A DNA stretch of 64,000 bases from Sulfidibacter corallicola (GTDB lineage: Bacteria; Acidobacteriota; Holophagae; Acanthopleuribacterales; Acanthopleuribacteraceae), in contig NZ_CP071793.1 of assembly GCF_017498545.1 (NCBI RefSeq), positions 7,019,001 to 7,083,000 on the forward strand, read 5' to 3'. Positions 63,090 through 64,000 of this stretch are shown here, one piece after another. A program made the position numbers and the translations under genes. Position 1 is the stretch's first letter. Every line of letters begins with the position of its first letter. The notes beneath the pieces are model-generated. The model was given only the letters and a program-made list of their open reading frames with translations, made no database searches and was not told where the DNA came from.

Positions 63090-64000
63090 GTGTTAATACT
63101 CTACAACCTTGATCCCTTTGAAATGAAAGGGATAGATGAAGCCTTTTGCGAAGAAGCAAATTGTGCCAGATCGCATGGGTTTTCCGTATTCCCTTTTGAT
63201 CACGATGAAATTTGTAACGGTTCGCCTGTTCGAGCTGTACGTTGTATTCCCAAGGCCGAGGTGCCGCGGAAAGGGCTGTGCCGAAGTTGGATGTTGACGC
63301 CACATGAATACGAGCGATTGTATGCGGCCTTGCAGGACCGTGGTCTTCAACTGATCAATTCACCCGAATCCTATCGCCATTGTCACTATCTGCCGGAATC
63401 CTACGAAATAATCAAGGACCACACGCCTGAGACGGTGTGGATTCCCTCAAATCAGCTCTCCGATGAGTCGATTGCAAAGGCTCTTGCTCGATTCGAGGGG
63501 AGCGCTGTGGTTATCAAGGACTACGTCAAATCTCAGAAACACTATTGGAATGAAGCCTGCTTCATTCCCGATGCTTCGAACCTCACACAGGCCAAATCAG
63601 TTATTGCACGCTTTCGAGAATTGCAGGACCAATGCTTGGAGGGTGGGCTGGTATGTCGTCGATATGTGCCATTACTCCAAATTGGCACACATCCGCGTAG
63701 CGGCATGCCGCTAGGATTGGAGTATCGAATCTTTTTCTTTGAAGGGCATGCGGTGTTGACAAAGCCATATTGGCCGGAAATGAAGACAGATCATGAAGAG
63801 GTTCCATTGGATCGCTTCAATCAGATCGCAAGTCAGGTCAAAAGCCAGTTCTTCACCATGGATGTAGCCAAAACGGAATCGGGATCTTGGTTGATTGTTG
63901 AGCTAGGCGATGCGCAAGTTTCAGGATTACCCAGGCCTGCAGATGCAGAGCTTCTATTCCAAAATTTGAAGAGCCTTTCTGACGAAAACCAATCGGGGCT
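63090..64000 (+). CDS. ATP-grasp domain protein (partial, runs off the window)
   Basis: The frame is open from GTG 63090 to the last base, at least 303 residues. The N-terminal part begins MLILYNLDPFEMKGIDEAFC. The ATP-grasp core shows VVIKDYVKSQKHYWNEACFI (nucleotide-binding Lys), LVCRRYVPL, GLEYRIFFFEGHAVL and the metal-binding end SWLIVELGDAQVSGLP, matching DUF4343-like ATP-grasp proteins. These ligases activate a carboxylate as acyl phosphate; the substrate is unknown. GTG 63090 lies 7 nt after GAGAGG; GTG 63084 is an alternative. It begins 99 nt after the last tRNA on the same strand, and may be transcribed with the array. Confidence 0.82.
   Translation, partial: MLILYNLDPFEMKGIDEAFCEEANCARSHGFSVFPFDHDEICNGSPVRAVRCIPKAEVPRKGLCRSWMLTPHEYERLYAALQDRGLQLINSPESYRHCHYLPESYEIIKDHTPETVWIPSNQLSDESIAKALARFEGSAVVIKDYVKSQKHYWNEACFIPDASNLTQAKSVIARFRELQDQCLEGGLVCRRYVPLLQIGTHPRSGMPLGLEYRIFFFEGHAVLTKPYWPEMKTDHEEVPLDRFNQIASQVKSQFFTMDVAKTESGSWLIVELGDAQVSGLPRPADAELLFQNLKSLSDENQSG

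Overview
The window is a high-GC bacterial chromosome segment with an accessory character. Three serine/threonine protein kinases with different C-terminal modules (formylglycine-enzyme-like, TPR, WD40), a propeller-type histidine kinase, a six-domain ribosomal protein S1 and an 11 kb polyketide-synthase-like gene suggest a Gram-negative bacterium with complex signalling, perhaps Acidobacteriota (Holophagae/Acanthopleuribacter-like). That placement is inference; no marker gene here settles it.

Layout. 1-3.2 kb: the end of a membrane protein, then a cardiolipin synthase gene split by a 1447-bp IS3-family element. 3.3-23.3 kb: mostly housekeeping genes (MetRS-type tRNA-binding protein, histidine kinase, YbhN-like flippase, divergent polysaccharide deacetylase, UbiA prenyltransferase, rpsA, Nudix hydrolase, purB, DUF2520 protein, EEP-family phosphatase, kinase-FGE fusion, S66 peptidase, double GNAT). 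23.6-34 kb: a nested insertion-sequence island. A kinase-TPR gene is split by IS copy 2. Next come an IS66 end remnant, a truncated IS1634 transposase, and an IS66 whose tnpB is split by IS copy 3 and whose tnpC is frameshifted, followed by an AT-rich toxin-tail/immunity-like pair. 34-42 kb: kinase-WD40 protein, K+ channel, DUF255 thioredoxin-domain protein, MerR regulator and SRPBCC protein. 42.2-53.2 kb: a 3690-residue PKS-like protein. 53.8-60.6 kb: small cytosolic protein, SGNH hydrolase and propeller histidine kinase. 60.6-64 kb: a gene-poor, AT-richer stretch with 148-bp tandem repeats, a short Leu/Tyr-rich ORF, five packed tRNA genes and the start of an ATP-grasp gene.

Two observations stand out. 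First, the PKS-like protein is intact over 11 kb, yet every catalytic centre I could locate is substituted: both ketosynthase cysteines, both ketoreductase tyrosines, the carrier-protein serine and the methyltransferase glycine motif. It looks like a pseudo-megasynthase kept for a non-enzymatic role, transcribed ahead of an SRPBCC (cyclase-like) gene and a MerR gene. Second, four of the five tRNAs carry leucine anticodons (CAG, UAA, GAG, CAA) but have class I bodies with 5-nt variable loops, which bacterial tRNA-Leu never has; the fifth is tRNA-Tyr-like. About 230 nt upstream, a 36-codon ORF with a strong Shine-Dalgarno site ends in a run dense in Leu and Tyr codons, and a hairpin begins right at its stop codon. 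An ATP-grasp gene follows the array. The ORF, tRNA array and ATP-grasp gene may be one system: an attenuation-controlled tRNA operon, or a tRNA- or peptide-linked ligase system.
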